Of a DNA stretch of 64,000 bases, positions 8,466 to 17,101 are shown one piece after another. The notes under the pieces are model-generated. The model ran no database searches. It worked only from the letters and a program-made list of their open reading frames with translations, and was not told the origin of the DNA. The stretch lies in NCBI GenBank assembly GCA_040768125.1, contig JAXGNG010000007.1, positions 130,830 to 194,829 of the forward strand. Direction: 5' to 3'. Every line of letters begins with the position of its first letter. The first letter of the stretch is position 1. The translations under genes were made by a program, and so were the position numbers. This DNA comes from RBG-16-49-21 sp040768125. Lineage in GTDB: Bacteria > Spirochaetota > UBA4802 > UBA5550.

Positions 8466-9752
8466 ATGTTTAAAAAGAAAAAAGCATCGGTGGATCTCGC
8501 CGATGTCGAACGCAAGATACATAACCTCACGAAGCTCGTCGGCATCAACCGGATGATCAATTCGACCCTCGACATGGGCCGTCTCCTCACCCTCATAATG
8601 GAAACCATAAAGGAGATCATGGAAACGGAGACGAGTTCCCTGCTCCTGTATGACGAGGAGTCGAACGATCTCGTGTTCAAGGTCGCCCTCGGGGAGGCCG
8701 GCGAGGAGCTTACGGAAAAATACCGGCTCAAGACGGGCCAGGGTATCGCCGGCTACGTGGCGGAGTCGCGCAAGCCCCTCATGGTCAACGACGTGTACCG
8801 CGACCGCCGCTTCGATCCGAATTTCGACAAGCTGACGGGATTCGTGTCCCGGTCCATTATCTGCATGCCCCTCCTCTTCAAGGGAAAACTCCTGGGGGTG
8901 ATACAGGCGATCAACCCGGTCAACCGTCCCGAGTTCACCGAAGAGGACATGACGCTCTTCAGGCACTTCGCGGACCAGGCGGTCCTGGCGGTTCAGAACG
9001 CCATTTTTTTCCAGAACGCGATACGGGAAGAGCGCATCAACGCGGAACTGGCCTCGGCACGTGCGATCCAGGAGGCGCTCATACCCTCGATCGACACGCG
9101 CTTCGCCGGCGTGCGGATCAGGGCGCGGTCGACGACGGCCCTTGAAATCGGCGGGGAATTCCACGGCCTCTTTACCCTCGACGACGATCAGATCGGCATC
9201 GCCATGGGGAACCTCCACGTCAAGGGCGTGCCGGGGGGCCTGAACGCCTCCCTGGTGAGCGGGGCCATCAGCGCCCTCACGAGGACCAGGGGGCGCAACC
9301 CCGTCGAGCTGCTGCGCCTCCTCCGCCGCATCATGGAACAGGACGGCAGGCCGATACTGAACGCCTCCCTGCTCTACGGTGTCCTCGACCTCCGCGAGAC
9401 GAAGCTCCGTTTTCTCAACATCGGGGCGGGATACCCGGTCCTGGTGCGCGACGGCGTGGCGCGCTATCTCAGGTTCGGGGCGCGGAGCCTGGAGAGGAAC
9501 TTCGAGGAATCGAAACACGTCGCCGTCAGTCTGAGATCGGGAGACGTGTTCGTAATCGTCACGGACGGTCTCCTCAGGGTCAGGAACCGGAGCGGGACCC
9601 ATCTCGGCCTCAAGAAAGTGATGCGGTTCCTCGAGGAGGAGGCACACCGGAGCGACGACCTCATCGATGGCGTCATCGCCCTGGCCGTCACCCATGCCGG
9701 GGACGTGGGCATACGCGAGGATATTTCCGTCATGACCCTGACGGTGGAGTGA
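8466..9752 (+). CDS. GAF domain plus SpoIIE-like PP2C phosphatase domain, with altered metal sites
   Basis: The protein has 428 residues. A short helical lead is followed by a GAF domain (about 25-180: LVGINRMINSTLDMGRLL through ADQAVLAVQNA) and a SpoIIE-type PP2C domain (about 195-428). These regulators usually dephosphorylate anti-anti-sigma proteins. Here two canonical metal-ligand positions are changed: the usual GGDF reads GGEF, and the usual GDVSGKG reads GNLHVKG, with Asn for Asp. The later acidic positions in VTDGLL and REDIS remain. It may have reduced activity or act as a pseudophosphatase. No STAS or anti-sigma partner is adjacent. Confidence 0.88.
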   Translation: MFKKKKASVDLADVERKIHNLTKLVGINRMINSTLDMGRLLTLIMETIKEIMETETSSLLLYDEESNDLVFKVALGEAGEELTEKYRLKTGQGIAGYVAESRKPLMVNDVYRDRRFDPNFDKLTGFVSRSIICMPLLFKGKLLGVIQAINPVNRPEFTEEDMTLFRHFADQAVLAVQNAIFFQNAIREERINAELASARAIQEALIPSIDTRFAGVRIRARSTTALEIGGEFHGLFTLDDDQIGIAMGNLHVKGVPGGLNASLVSGAISALTRTRGRNPVELLRLLRRIMEQDGRPILNASLLYGVLDLRETKLRFLNIGAGYPVLVRDGVARYLRFGARSLERNFEESKHVAVSLRSGDVFVIVTDGLLRVRNRSGTHLGLKKVMRFLEEEAHRSDDLIDGVIALAVTHAGDVGIREDISVMTLTVE

Positions 9753-9822
9753 GGCCGGCAAAAACGGCTTGCCAAAAACGCGCCGCGGTGGGAGTATTCG
9801 TCAACTCACGGGGGAGGGCATC

Positions 9823-10041
9823 ATGGGGAATTTCATCTCGGTGATCTTCTGCAGAAACTGCAGTTCACGGTACGTGGAAATATCAGAATGGACTTCCGAC
9901 GGGAAGGCAATCGTGCAGTGCCGCTCCTGCAACAACAGGGAGGTCCTCGCCCATTTCACCCTCGGCAGGGCGAAAATCAGCAACCCGGAACTGCAAAACG
10001 CCCGTGATACCATCGCCAAGCGGGGAAAGTACGAAAAGTAG
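9823..10041 (+). CDS. Small zinc-ribbon protein
   Basis: The ATG at 9823 follows GGGAGGG; an earlier in-frame codon at 9769 lacks such a site. The 72-residue protein has two CxxC pairs, FCRNCSS near residue 10 and QCRSCNN near residue 35, which form a zinc-ribbon knuckle. Nothing else is diagnostic. It lies 70 bp after the GAF/SpoIIE gene on the same strand and may be co-transcribed. Function unknown. Confidence 0.7.
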   Translation: MGNFISVIFCRNCSSRYVEISEWTSDGKAIVQCRSCNNREVLAHFTLGRAKISNPELQNARDTIAKRGKYEK

Positions 10042-10047
10042 GCGCCC

Positions 10048-10866
10048 TTATTTCTTGGAAAAAAGCCGTTTCACGACTGCCATGATGAAAAAGAAGGCAA
10101 CCCGCACCAGTCTGCCCGCCCTCCAGGGACGGGTGATGATTCGGTAAAACCACTCCAGGCCCCTCTCGATGAAAAACGCCGGGGCCTTCCGCACCTCGCC
10201 GGAGATAACGTCAATGCAGCCGCCGATGCTTATGAACACGGCGTTTTTGAATTCCCCCTTGATTTTCGCGATCCACCGGTCCTCCCGGGGAAAGCCGAGG
10301 CCCACGAATATGATGGTGGCCTCCGATTTCCGCATCGCCTCCACGACGGACCTCTCGCGCTCGGGGTTGAAATAGCCGCCGTGACGTCCCACGATCCGGA
10401 TCTTCGGGAACGACTTCTTGATGTTGAAGAATGCGCGCTCGGTGATCTCCGGCTTTCCTCCCACGAGAAAAATGGAATACTCCTTGATCTCGCTGATGCG
10501 GATGATGTCCATCATGAAGCTCAGGGTCGGGATCCGCTCCCGGAGGGGCGTCTTCAGAACGGAGGCGGCCCACTGTATCCCCGCCCCCGCCGCCAGGTGC
10601 ATGTCCGCGCCGCCCGACACGACGCGGAGATCGGCGTTCCCCTTTAGCCGCTGCAGCTTGTAGGGGTTCAGGGATATCACGTGATACACCCCGCCGGACT
10701 TGATCATTTCCATGACCTTCACCACGGCCTGTGCGCGGGTGATGTTGTCGATGCCGACGCCGAGGATGTTGACTATCCTGGCGTTGCTCAGATCGACCTG
10801 GTTGTACTCGAGGATGAGGTCACGCTCCTCCTTGTAGGAATCGTAGTACACGTCATGTTCCTTCAT
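10048..10866 (-). CDS. WecG/TagA/CpsF-family glycosyltransferase
   Basis: This 272-residue protein starts at an ATG preceded by GGAGG. It has the GT26 pattern: INPYKL-like substrate region (VISLNPYKLQRL), SIFLVGGKPEITERA, the core GRHGGYF, IIFVGLGFPREDRW, and the C-terminal basic helix GLEWFYRIITRPWRAGR. Enzymes of this family add N-acetylmannosaminuronic acid or N-acetylmannosamine to a lipid-linked sugar on the inner face of the membrane. The substrate here is open because no exopolysaccharide or teichoic acid cluster is nearby. It is convergent with the zinc-ribbon gene, 6 bp apart. Confidence 0.92.
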   Translation of the reverse strand: MKEHDVYYDSYKEERDLILEYNQVDLSNARIVNILGVGIDNITRAQAVVKVMEMIKSGGVYHVISLNPYKLQRLKGNADLRVVSGGADMHLAAGAGIQWAASVLKTPLRERIPTLSFMMDIIRISEIKEYSIFLVGGKPEITERAFFNIKKSFPKIRIVGRHGGYFNPERERSVVEAMRKSEATIIFVGLGFPREDRWIAKIKGEFKNAVFISIGGCIDVISGEVRKAPAFFIERGLEWFYRIITRPWRAGRLVRVAFFFIMAVVKRLFSKK

Positions 10867-11042
10867 CTGGTCCTCCTGGAAAAAGCGGCCGGGGCGGCGT
10901 CACGGAAAAGACACCATGTCTCCCGGATGGAACGCGGCATATCATACACAGGGTCGCATTGTACCGGATCATTATTCCCGCACCCCGGCGTGTCAATACA
11001 AATTCCGATTATGTCGGATGGATTTTTCAACGGAAACAGGGC

Positions 11043-12089
11043 TCAGGGACGGCAGGTCACGCCGTATATCTGCGCTCCCGGGGATAAGTTCCCCGTGTTC
11101 CAGGAAATGCCGTCGTGGGAGCTGGTGTAATCGTCCCACCCCGTCACTGCGACAAACGTCCCGTTGCAGCCGGCGACGTCCAGCAGTGACGAGCCGGCGT
11201 CGTGCAGATTGCCAGTCCATGCCAGTCCGTTCGGCGAGACAAACACCGCGCCCATGGCGAACTGGTCGCCCACGGCGACGAATTTCCCCGAATCATAGAC
11301 AACGGCGTTCAGGTGACAGGGGTCGACACCGCATGATGAATGCACGTAAAAGGGCGCCGACCATGCCAGGCCGTCCGGCGACACGATTACCATGCCTGAT
11401 TCTCCCACGGCGACGAACACTCCCCCGCCGTACGCCACGTCATGCATGTTGTAGGAGGGAACGGTCACCAGGTTGGATGACCATGCCAGGCCGTCCGGCG
11501 ACACGGAGATCACGTCATCCCCCACGGCCACGAATCTCCCGTTGCCGTAGGCAATCCCCATGAATGTCTGGAACGGCTCCGCCGGGGCGGAAACATCGGA
11601 AAAGAACAGGCCGTCCATCGAGGCCCAGATCGCCGAAGTATTGGTGGGTATGTCTGACCCCGCCGCCAGGAAGAGCCCATTACAGGACATGACGTCCGCC
11701 ACGTTCATATCCCATTGCGTGTTGCCGCGGGCCCAGAGGAACCCATCGGGAGAAACGAATAGATTATACGCGCCGGGGAGGTTGTCGTAGAAAGCAAAGG
11801 CGATGAAGCGACCGCCACCGTATCCCGCCGCGTTGAGGGGGTTTATTCCCCCTCCGGACACCAGGTTCCCCGACCATGTCCGCCCATTTTCAGAGGCGAG
11901 GATCATCTTTCCGGCACCGTCAGTTCCCACGGCAAGGAAAAGCGGGTTTTCACTTTTCCCGTAGAGTGATTCAATCGCGTCCTCGTCGCCGAAGGCGCAG
12001 GAGAGAACGACGGCGCAGCACGCCACGGGTACAACCCAGCGCAGGGTCCGCAGGACAGTGGATAACCGCTTCGCTATTCCATCACACAT
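11043..12089 (-). CDS. Secreted lipoprotein with Ycf48-like / BNR-type beta-propeller repeats
   Basis: The start at 12089 is preceded by GGAGG, and the first 44 codons of the longer open frame are excluded. Residues 14-35 form a lipoprotein signal (VACCAVVLSCAFG). The rest is made of repeats of about 40 residues with cores such as AVGESGMVIVSPDGLAWS, FVAVGDDVISVSPDGLAW and the closing LAWTGNLHDAGSS. This suggests a beta propeller on the cell surface. Two repeats share an identical 26-base segment in the DNA (11359-11384 and 11479-11504, exactly 120 bp apart). Ligand and role are unknown. Confidence 0.75.
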   Translation of the reverse strand: MCDGIAKRLSTVLRTLRWVVPVACCAVVLSCAFGDEDAIESLYGKSENPLFLAVGTDGAGKMILASENGRTWSGNLVSGGGINPLNAAGYGGGRFIAFAFYDNLPGAYNLFVSPDGFLWARGNTQWDMNVADVMSCNGLFLAAGSDIPTNTSAIWASMDGLFFSDVSAPAEPFQTFMGIAYGNGRFVAVGDDVISVSPDGLAWSSNLVTVPSYNMHDVAYGGGVFVAVGESGMVIVSPDGLAWSAPFYVHSSCGVDPCHLNAVVYDSGKFVAVGDQFAMGAVFVSPNGLAWTGNLHDAGSSLLDVAGCNGTFVAVTGWDDYTSSHDGISWNTGNLSPGAQIYGVTCRP

Positions 12090-12132
12090 GGCATCCTCCG
12101 GGCAATCATGCAATTCACCTCGTGCCCCCCGG

Positions 12133-12852
12133 TTATAATATAATCGGGGCCGTCCGCCCCAGGACGCGCCACGAAAAACCGACGTAGACCTGGTGCCCCT
12201 CGACGTTATTGTGCGAAACACCTACGGGAGTATAGCCGATGTTGTATTCCGCGAATATGGAAAGCATCGGAACCGGGGCAACCTCGATGCCCGCCCCGCC
12301 GATGACGCCTATCGACACCAGGTCGATTCGCCTGTCGGGCCCTCCCTCCCTGTTTTTTTTGAGGACGGAATGATAATGAAGAAGCCTGGGCGCGCCGATA
12401 ACGTAAAACTGCCAGAGTACATGGAGAAACTGGACGCCGATAACCCCCCGGATGCTCAGGTCCCATGACATCATGTGGAGGCGGTTGCTTTCGTACACGA
12501 GCTTGTCCTCTTTCTCGAGGACATCCCGCCCTATGGTGAAATCCCGGTAGGTGAAGCGCGCGCCGATGTCGAAACCGTTGCCCCGGCGGCTCCGTCTCCG
12601 GTAAAAGAAACAATCCGCCATGAGGCCCCAGGACTCGTTGTAATAGCGTTTCAGGTCCCTGTCCGCCATCTGGATCATCTTCGGAGCGGCGAAGCCGACG
12701 CGGATAAACGGCGCGGAGGCGCGGGCCATGCTCTCCCACTCGACCATCCTGATGCTGTCCGAGGGATTATACGCCAGAAGATCCGCTGCCGCGGCAACAA
12801 TAAGCGCGGCGAAGAGGATGAAAGCAGGGGAACGTGTGCGGCGTATCTTCAT
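12133..12852 (-). CDS. Outer-membrane beta-barrel-like protein
   Basis: From the ATG at 12852 the 239-residue product has a clear signal peptide (residues 1-25, ending in LLAYN). The body is rich in aromatic, alternating strands: GFDIGARFTYRDFTIG, LSIFAEYNIGYTPVG and HQVYVGFSWRVLG. An upstream start at 12900 is possible but would bury the signal peptide. No family is recognised. It lies 43 bp upstream of the propeller lipoprotein on the same strand, so the two are probably one unit. Confidence 0.7.
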   Translation of the reverse strand: MKIRRTRSPAFILFAALIVAAAADLLAYNPSDSIRMVEWESMARASAPFIRVGFAAPKMIQMADRDLKRYYNESWGLMADCFFYRRRSRRGNGFDIGARFTYRDFTIGRDVLEKEDKLVYESNRLHMMSWDLSIRGVIGVQFLHVLWQFYVIGAPRLLHYHSVLKKNREGGPDRRIDLVSIGVIGGAGIEVAPVPMLSIFAEYNIGYTPVGVSHNNVEGHQVYVGFSWRVLGRTAPIIL

Positions 12853-13100
12853 GATGGATCCAATCGACCTCGTTACCGTCGGCGTTCCCCTGTTGCGCAT
12901 CCCGGGCCGGGACGGAAACCGAAACGCGGTACACTATGCCCCATGATCAACCAGGGCGTTCCTCATGGTAGGAGAACCTTTCCGGGCGACCACGTCAAGA
13001 AATTAATCTGGTTCCATCGGGGAGGGGGCGCGCACGCGATATCCGGCTTTGCATCCCGGCCGTACAGGCGGGGGGACGCCGCGGGAATTGTGCGAGCTTT

Positions 13101-13481
13101 TTAAAAGAAATATTTTTTTATAAGCCTGAGCCTTCCCCGGGCTATAAGTCGCATCCCGGAATGACGCATCACCCTCCGTATCATGTCACGGTATTTCGGG
13201 GCGTAGCAGTGGGTGGGGCACTTCTTGCATGACGGCTTTGGATCGTAGGGACAGACGATGCGCTTCGATACGGCATGGAGAAGAAGGTCGCGACATTCAT
13301 CGCAGCAGGTGAAGGAAATCCCTTCGAGGTACCGTCCCGCGGCGCCGCGGGCAACGGCGTGGTGTTTGGCCGCGCCCGGGTGGACGTCCTCGCAGTACAT
13401 ATGAATGAACTCCGCGAGCACCTCGACATCTTTACGAACATCACGAGAGAGCGTGTTCATTAAATTGTTCTTGGACCCCAT
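13101..13481 (-). CDS. ygbA: YgbA-type nitrosative-stress protein
   Basis: The 126 residues match the nitrous-oxide-stimulated-promoter family (YgbA_NO). Visible signatures are HMYCEDVHP near residue 28, CCDECRDLL near 62, CPYDPKPSCKKCPTHCYAP near 78-96 and the C-terminal RDMIRRVMRHSGMRL. The seven-plus cysteines suggest metal or Fe-S binding, but the biochemical role in the family is not settled. In many bacteria its gene is induced by nitric oxide. It stands at the edge of a cluster with an Fe-S protein, NrfHA and a Crp/Fnr regulator, which fits that role. No palindromic operator is seen directly upstream. Confidence 0.88.
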   Translation of the reverse strand: MGSKNNLMNTLSRDVRKDVEVLAEFIHMYCEDVHPGAAKHHAVARGAAGRYLEGISFTCCDECRDLLLHAVSKRIVCPYDPKPSCKKCPTHCYAPKYRDMIRRVMRHSGMRLIARGRLRLIKKYFF

Positions 13482-13554
13482 TCCTTCCGATGCCTCTCGT
13501 CACTGTCCGTTACCGTGACCCGCGACGCCGATTCCCATGGCGGACGATGTCAGG

Positions 13555-14421
13555 TTACAACGCCCCCGCCGCGGCCCTTGATCCTTCCCCGGTCACCTCA
13601 CCCCTGACCGATATTACGACCTCCTTCACGGGGACGGTCTTCCCCGCCTTCTCCATCGCCCTCTGGAGAATGACGTTGACGCCGCCGCAGCAGGGGACCT
13701 CCATTCGCGCCACGGTGATCGAACGGATCTCGTGCCGCGAGAACACCGCCGCGAGCTTGTCGATATACTCCTCGACGTAGGGGTCGAGCTTGGGACAGAA
13801 CATGATCACCGTTTTTTCCGCCAGGAAATCGCGGTGAAAGTCGCCGTAGGCGAAGGGCACGCAGTCGGCCGCGACCAGGAGGTCGACCCCTTCGAAATAC
13901 GCCGCGCCCGGATTGAGCAGCTTGAGCTGTACCGGCCACTGGCGGAGCTCCGACGCGACCTTCGGGCCCGGTGCGCCGGCGCCGTGACCTTCATGACGCC
14001 GTCCCCTCATGTCGATGGCGGCCGACCCGGGGCACCCGCACGCCTCCCCCGCCGGGACGGCGGGGTCGTAGTCGGGGATGGGTATATTCCTCTCCTGGAG
14101 ATACTCCACGGCCTCTCTCAGGAATCCCATCTCTCCATGGTCTTTTAAATGGCCGAGGTGGGCCTTTATGACCCCGGGGCCCTGTTTCACCACGTTTTCC
14201 ATCACCAGCCGCTCATTGTACGGTTCCGCCTCCCGCGTCTCCACGCTGATCGCGCCCTCGGGGCAGGTGCCGATGCAGGCCCCGAGGCCGTCGCAGAAGA
14301 GATCGCTCACCAGGCGCGCCTTGCCGTCGATGATCCGGAGCGCCCCCTCGGGACAGTCGGGCACGCAGAGACCGCAGCCATTGCACTTTTCATCGTCAAT
14401 CGTGATGATACTCCTTTTCAT
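13555..14421 (-). CDS. 4Fe-4S ferredoxin-domain protein of the nitrosative-stress cluster
   Basis: The start at 14421 follows GAGGAGG, giving 288 residues. The N-terminus has two cluster motifs: CNGCGLCVPDCPEG (about residues 11-24) and an altered second one, CDGLGACIGTCPEG. The middle carries GEACGCPGS, and the C-terminal half has MFCPKLDPYVEEYI and EVPCCGG, so at least three more cysteines are available. Proteins of this type occur with Hcp/NO-detoxification genes in anaerobes; I infer an electron-transfer or repair role. The gene is divergent from nrfHA and shares the region with the TTGAC-N4-GTCAA palindrome. Confidence 0.85.
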   Translation of the reverse strand: MKRSIITIDDEKCNGCGLCVPDCPEGALRIIDGKARLVSDLFCDGLGACIGTCPEGAISVETREAEPYNERLVMENVVKQGPGVIKAHLGHLKDHGEMGFLREAVEYLQERNIPIPDYDPAVPAGEACGCPGSAAIDMRGRRHEGHGAGAPGPKVASELRQWPVQLKLLNPGAAYFEGVDLLVAADCVPFAYGDFHRDFLAEKTVIMFCPKLDPYVEEYIDKLAAVFSRHEIRSITVARMEVPCCGGVNVILQRAMEKAGKTVPVKEVVISVRGEVTGEGSRAAAGAL

Positions 14422-14512
14422 ATAAAGGCCTCCTCTCCCGGACATCACCCGCCGCATCAGCGCCGGACCGCGGGTATGCATATCATGATAATGAAACGCG
14501 GAACCGGTGTCA

Positions 14513-14526
14513 TTGACCCAGGTCAA
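14513..14526. promoter_or_regulatory. TTGAC-N4-GTCAA palindrome, candidate Crp/Fnr-family (HcpR-like) operator 1
   Basis: TTGACCCAGGTCAA is a 6-2-6 palindrome lying 92 bp upstream of the Fe-S protein start and 211 bp upstream of nrfH, in the divergent region. The same motif recurs at the Crp/Fnr gene (17264-17279). It fits the half-sites reported for HcpR-type regulators. Confidence 0.75.
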
Positions 14527-14736
14527 GATCGACCGGTTCCGGATCAGTCAACATGAATGTTTAAAAAAATTCTTTACCAGGACTCGATTCTATGATGCAT
14601 TATATTCGACAGCGTGGAGAGGAGGTCGATTACCCGGAGCCCTCATCGTCGCTCCAGACAGCACCGGGTGACGGCCTCAAACCAGTCCGGGGCGTACGCG
14701 AGATGCGCCCGGGGATTCCGGCGGAGGTTCATACCG

Positions 14737-15213
14737 GTGAGCATCACAAGAAAACAACTGGTGATCGCCGCGTGCGGCATCGTGCTGCTCGCAACCGCCG
14801 CCTTCGCCCCCCGGGGGCTCCTGGACCAGACCGCCCGCCCCGAGTTCTGCAATCTCTGCCATCCCATGAACGACCAGTACGCCGCCTGGCTGATCACCGG
14901 GGTGCACCGCGGCATCAGGTGCGTCGACTGCCACCTCCCCAACGACAACCCGGTCAACCACCTGGTATGGAAGGGGATCGACGGGACCAAGGACGTCGTC
15001 TCCTTCTTCAGCGGCGTGTATCCCGACCGGATCACCGCCACGAACCACGCGAAGAGGGTCATCAGGGACAACTGCACCAGGTGCCACGGTGAAATGGTAT
15101 CGCGCATCAACACTGATGGGATGAACTGCTGGTCCTGCCATCGAAGGATGGATCACAACGTGCGGGATTTCGGTTTTTCCGACATCACCGCCGCGAACCG
15201 GAGGGAACCATGA
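14737..15213 (+). CDS. nrfH: NrfH-type tetraheme cytochrome c, quinol-oxidising partner of NrfA
   Basis: A GTG start at 14737 with GGAGG 10 bases upstream gives 158 residues. Residues 5-24 form the N-terminal membrane anchor. Four CxxCH heme motifs follow: CNLCH, CVDCH, CTRCH and CWSCH, as in the NapC/NirT/NrfH family. NrfH takes electrons from menaquinol and passes them to NrfA. The stop codon overlaps the nrfA start (ATGA at 15210-15213), so translation is coupled. The region from 14527 to 14736 is AT-richer and should hold the promoter. Confidence 0.95.
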   Translation: MSITRKQLVIAACGIVLLATAAFAPRGLLDQTARPEFCNLCHPMNDQYAAWLITGVHRGIRCVDCHLPNDNPVNHLVWKGIDGTKDVVSFFSGVYPDRITATNHAKRVIRDNCTRCHGEMVSRINTDGMNCWSCHRRMDHNVRDFGFSDITAANRREP

Positions 15214-16685
15214 AACACCACGGAATAACGCTGCTCGTCGCCGCGGCCCTGGCCATATCCTTTCTGACGGAGTGCGGCCCCCCGAAACCCCAGCCGATCA
15301 CCGTGGGCCTCATCAAGGAGGGCGTGGTGGACCCTGAGGAATGGGGCAAGGTCTATCCACTGCAGTACGAAGCGTGGCTCAGGACAAAGGAGCCGAAGCC
15401 GACGGGGAAAAGCAGGTACAAGCGCGGCTGGGACAAAGACCGGGTCATCTACGACAAATTGAGCCAGTACCCCTTCTCGGCCCTGCTCTACAACGGCTGG
15501 GGGTTCGGCGTGGAGTACAACGAGCCGCGCGGTCATTATTACGCCGTTATCGATCAGATCGAGATCGATCCCTCGCGCACGAAGCCGGGCGGCGTGTGCC
15601 TGGCGTGCAAAACTCCCTATCACAGGCCCTTCGTCGAAAAACATGGCATGTCGTACCTGACGAAAGCCTTCAGGGACGCCCTGAAAATGATCCCGGAAAA
15701 GAACCGGGAGCTTGGCCCCGCCTGTATCGACTGCCATGAACCGGATACCATGGGCCTCACCACCAACAAGGCCCATATCACGAAGGCCATCGAGATGATC
15801 GGCAAGAAAGACCTCACCCACCAGGAAAAGAGGGTCATGGCCTGCGCCCAGTGCCACATTACCTATTTCGTTCCGAGGGACCGGGAGAAGAAGGTCGCCG
15901 CCGACGTTACGATGCCATGGAAGGGAAGCTCCTGGGGCGACATCCCCATCGAGAACATCATCAGGGACCTTTTGACCGATTACCGCCGCATTGAATGGAC
16001 GCAGAGCGTCACCGGGTTCGACATGCCCTACATCAGGCACCCGGAATTCGAGCTCTTCAGCCGGAAGAGCGTCCACTGGTCAGCGGGCGTCTCCTGCGCC
16101 GACTGCCACATGCCCTACCGTCGTAGCGGCTCCTACAAGATATCCGATCACGACGTGACGAGTCCCCTCAAGGCGGACCTCCGGGCCTGCGCCCAGTGCC
16201 ATACCGAGTCCGCACCATGGCTCCGGGAGCAGGTCTTCGCGATCCAGGACAGGACAATGTCCCTCCTGAACCGGGCCGGCTACGCCACGGCGGGAGTCGC
16301 GAAGCTCTTCGAGAGGGCCCATGCCCACCGGGACGGGGGCGGGGCGATCGACACGGCCCTTTACAACCGCGCGAAGAAGGCGTACATGGAGGCGTTCCTC
16401 CGGGTGGTCTTCGTCAACGCGGAAAACTCCCTGGGCTTCCACAATCCCACCGAAACGACGCGCGTACTGGGGGACGCCATCGCCTTCGCCGGCCGCTCCG
16501 AGGCCCTCCTGAGACAGCTCCTGGCGAAGGCGGGAGTCGAGGCGCCCGAGATGATCCCCCTGGGGCTGTCGAGGTACCTCAACAACAGGGGGGAGCGCGG
16601 GCTCATGTTCAGGCGTGAGCAGGAACTGCCCGACCCATTCGGCCTCCAGGGGTTTTTTAATTCCGATGCGTCAAAGGGCCTCTGA
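15210..16685 (+). CDS. nrfA: Pentaheme cytochrome c nitrite reductase (ammonia-forming)
   Basis: NrfA reduces nitrite, and also nitric oxide, to ammonia at the outer side of the inner membrane. The diagnostic lysine-ligated heme motif CLACK is at residues 130-134, and four CxxCH motifs follow near residues 172, 212, 296 and 327 (CIDCH, CAQCH, CADCH, CAQCH). The length of 491 residues is usual. The N-terminus ends in LTEC at residue 22, a possible lipobox, so the enzyme may be lipid-anchored. It forms a coupled operon with nrfH. Confidence 0.97.
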   Translation: MKHHGITLLVAAALAISFLTECGPPKPQPITVGLIKEGVVDPEEWGKVYPLQYEAWLRTKEPKPTGKSRYKRGWDKDRVIYDKLSQYPFSALLYNGWGFGVEYNEPRGHYYAVIDQIEIDPSRTKPGGVCLACKTPYHRPFVEKHGMSYLTKAFRDALKMIPEKNRELGPACIDCHEPDTMGLTTNKAHITKAIEMIGKKDLTHQEKRVMACAQCHITYFVPRDREKKVAADVTMPWKGSSWGDIPIENIIRDLLTDYRRIEWTQSVTGFDMPYIRHPEFELFSRKSVHWSAGVSCADCHMPYRRSGSYKISDHDVTSPLKADLRACAQCHTESAPWLREQVFAIQDRTMSLLNRAGYATAGVAKLFERAHAHRDGGGAIDTALYNRAKKAYMEAFLRVVFVNAENSLGFHNPTETTRVLGDAIAFAGRSEALLRQLLAKAGVEAPEMIPLGLSRYLNNRGERGLMFRREQELPDPFGLQGFFNSDASKGL

Positions 16686-16701
16686 CGGGCAGGGATGCAC
16701 G

Positions 16702-17043
16702 TCAGCCCCTGATCATGACGAGCATCATTTTGAACCGCCCGGGGGCCATCACCGCGTGGGGTTCCCCGGCGGGCATAACGATCATCTCCCCCTTCCCCAG
16801 GCGATGGGCCGTACCCGATATAAGTATTTCCGCCGAGCCGTCAAGCACGGTGACCATCGCGTCGTAGGGGGCGGTATGCTCGGAAAGGCTCTGGCCGCCG
16901 TCGAAGGCGAAGAGGGTCACCGTTCCCGCGGGACTGTTCATCACCGTGCGGCTCACCACCGCCCCTTCCTGGTAATCGACAAGGCCCTCAAGGGCCACGC
17001 CCCTGTCCGTGAATTCGCTTTTTTTCGCATCATTTTCCTTCAT
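16702..17043 (-). CDS. Single-domain cupin protein
   Basis: This protein has 113 residues, with AAGGAG before the ATG. It shows the cupin barrel: motif 1 region SLSEHTAPYDAMVTVLDGSAEI and motif 2 region GEMIVMPAGEPHAV. The His in SEHTAP and the His in EPHAV are the likely metal ligands. Small cupins of this type occur next to nitrosative-stress regulators and may bind metal, but the substrate is unknown. It ends 17 bp from nrfA, convergently. Confidence 0.85.
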   Translation of the reverse strand: MKENDAKKSEFTDRGVALEGLVDYQEGAVVSRTVMNSPAGTVTLFAFDGGQSLSEHTAPYDAMVTVLDGSAEILISGTAHRLGKGEMIVMPAGEPHAVMAPGRFKMMLVMIRG

Positions 17044-17101
17044 CGTTCATCTCCTTTTCGTGGACGCAGGCGCACGCAGACCCGGGAGCGGTCCACTGTT
17101 C

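Noticed and set aside
8349..9761. A 470-codon minus-strand frame opposite the GAF/SpoIIE gene
   Set aside because: The plus-strand protein has recognisable domains; the antisense product does not.
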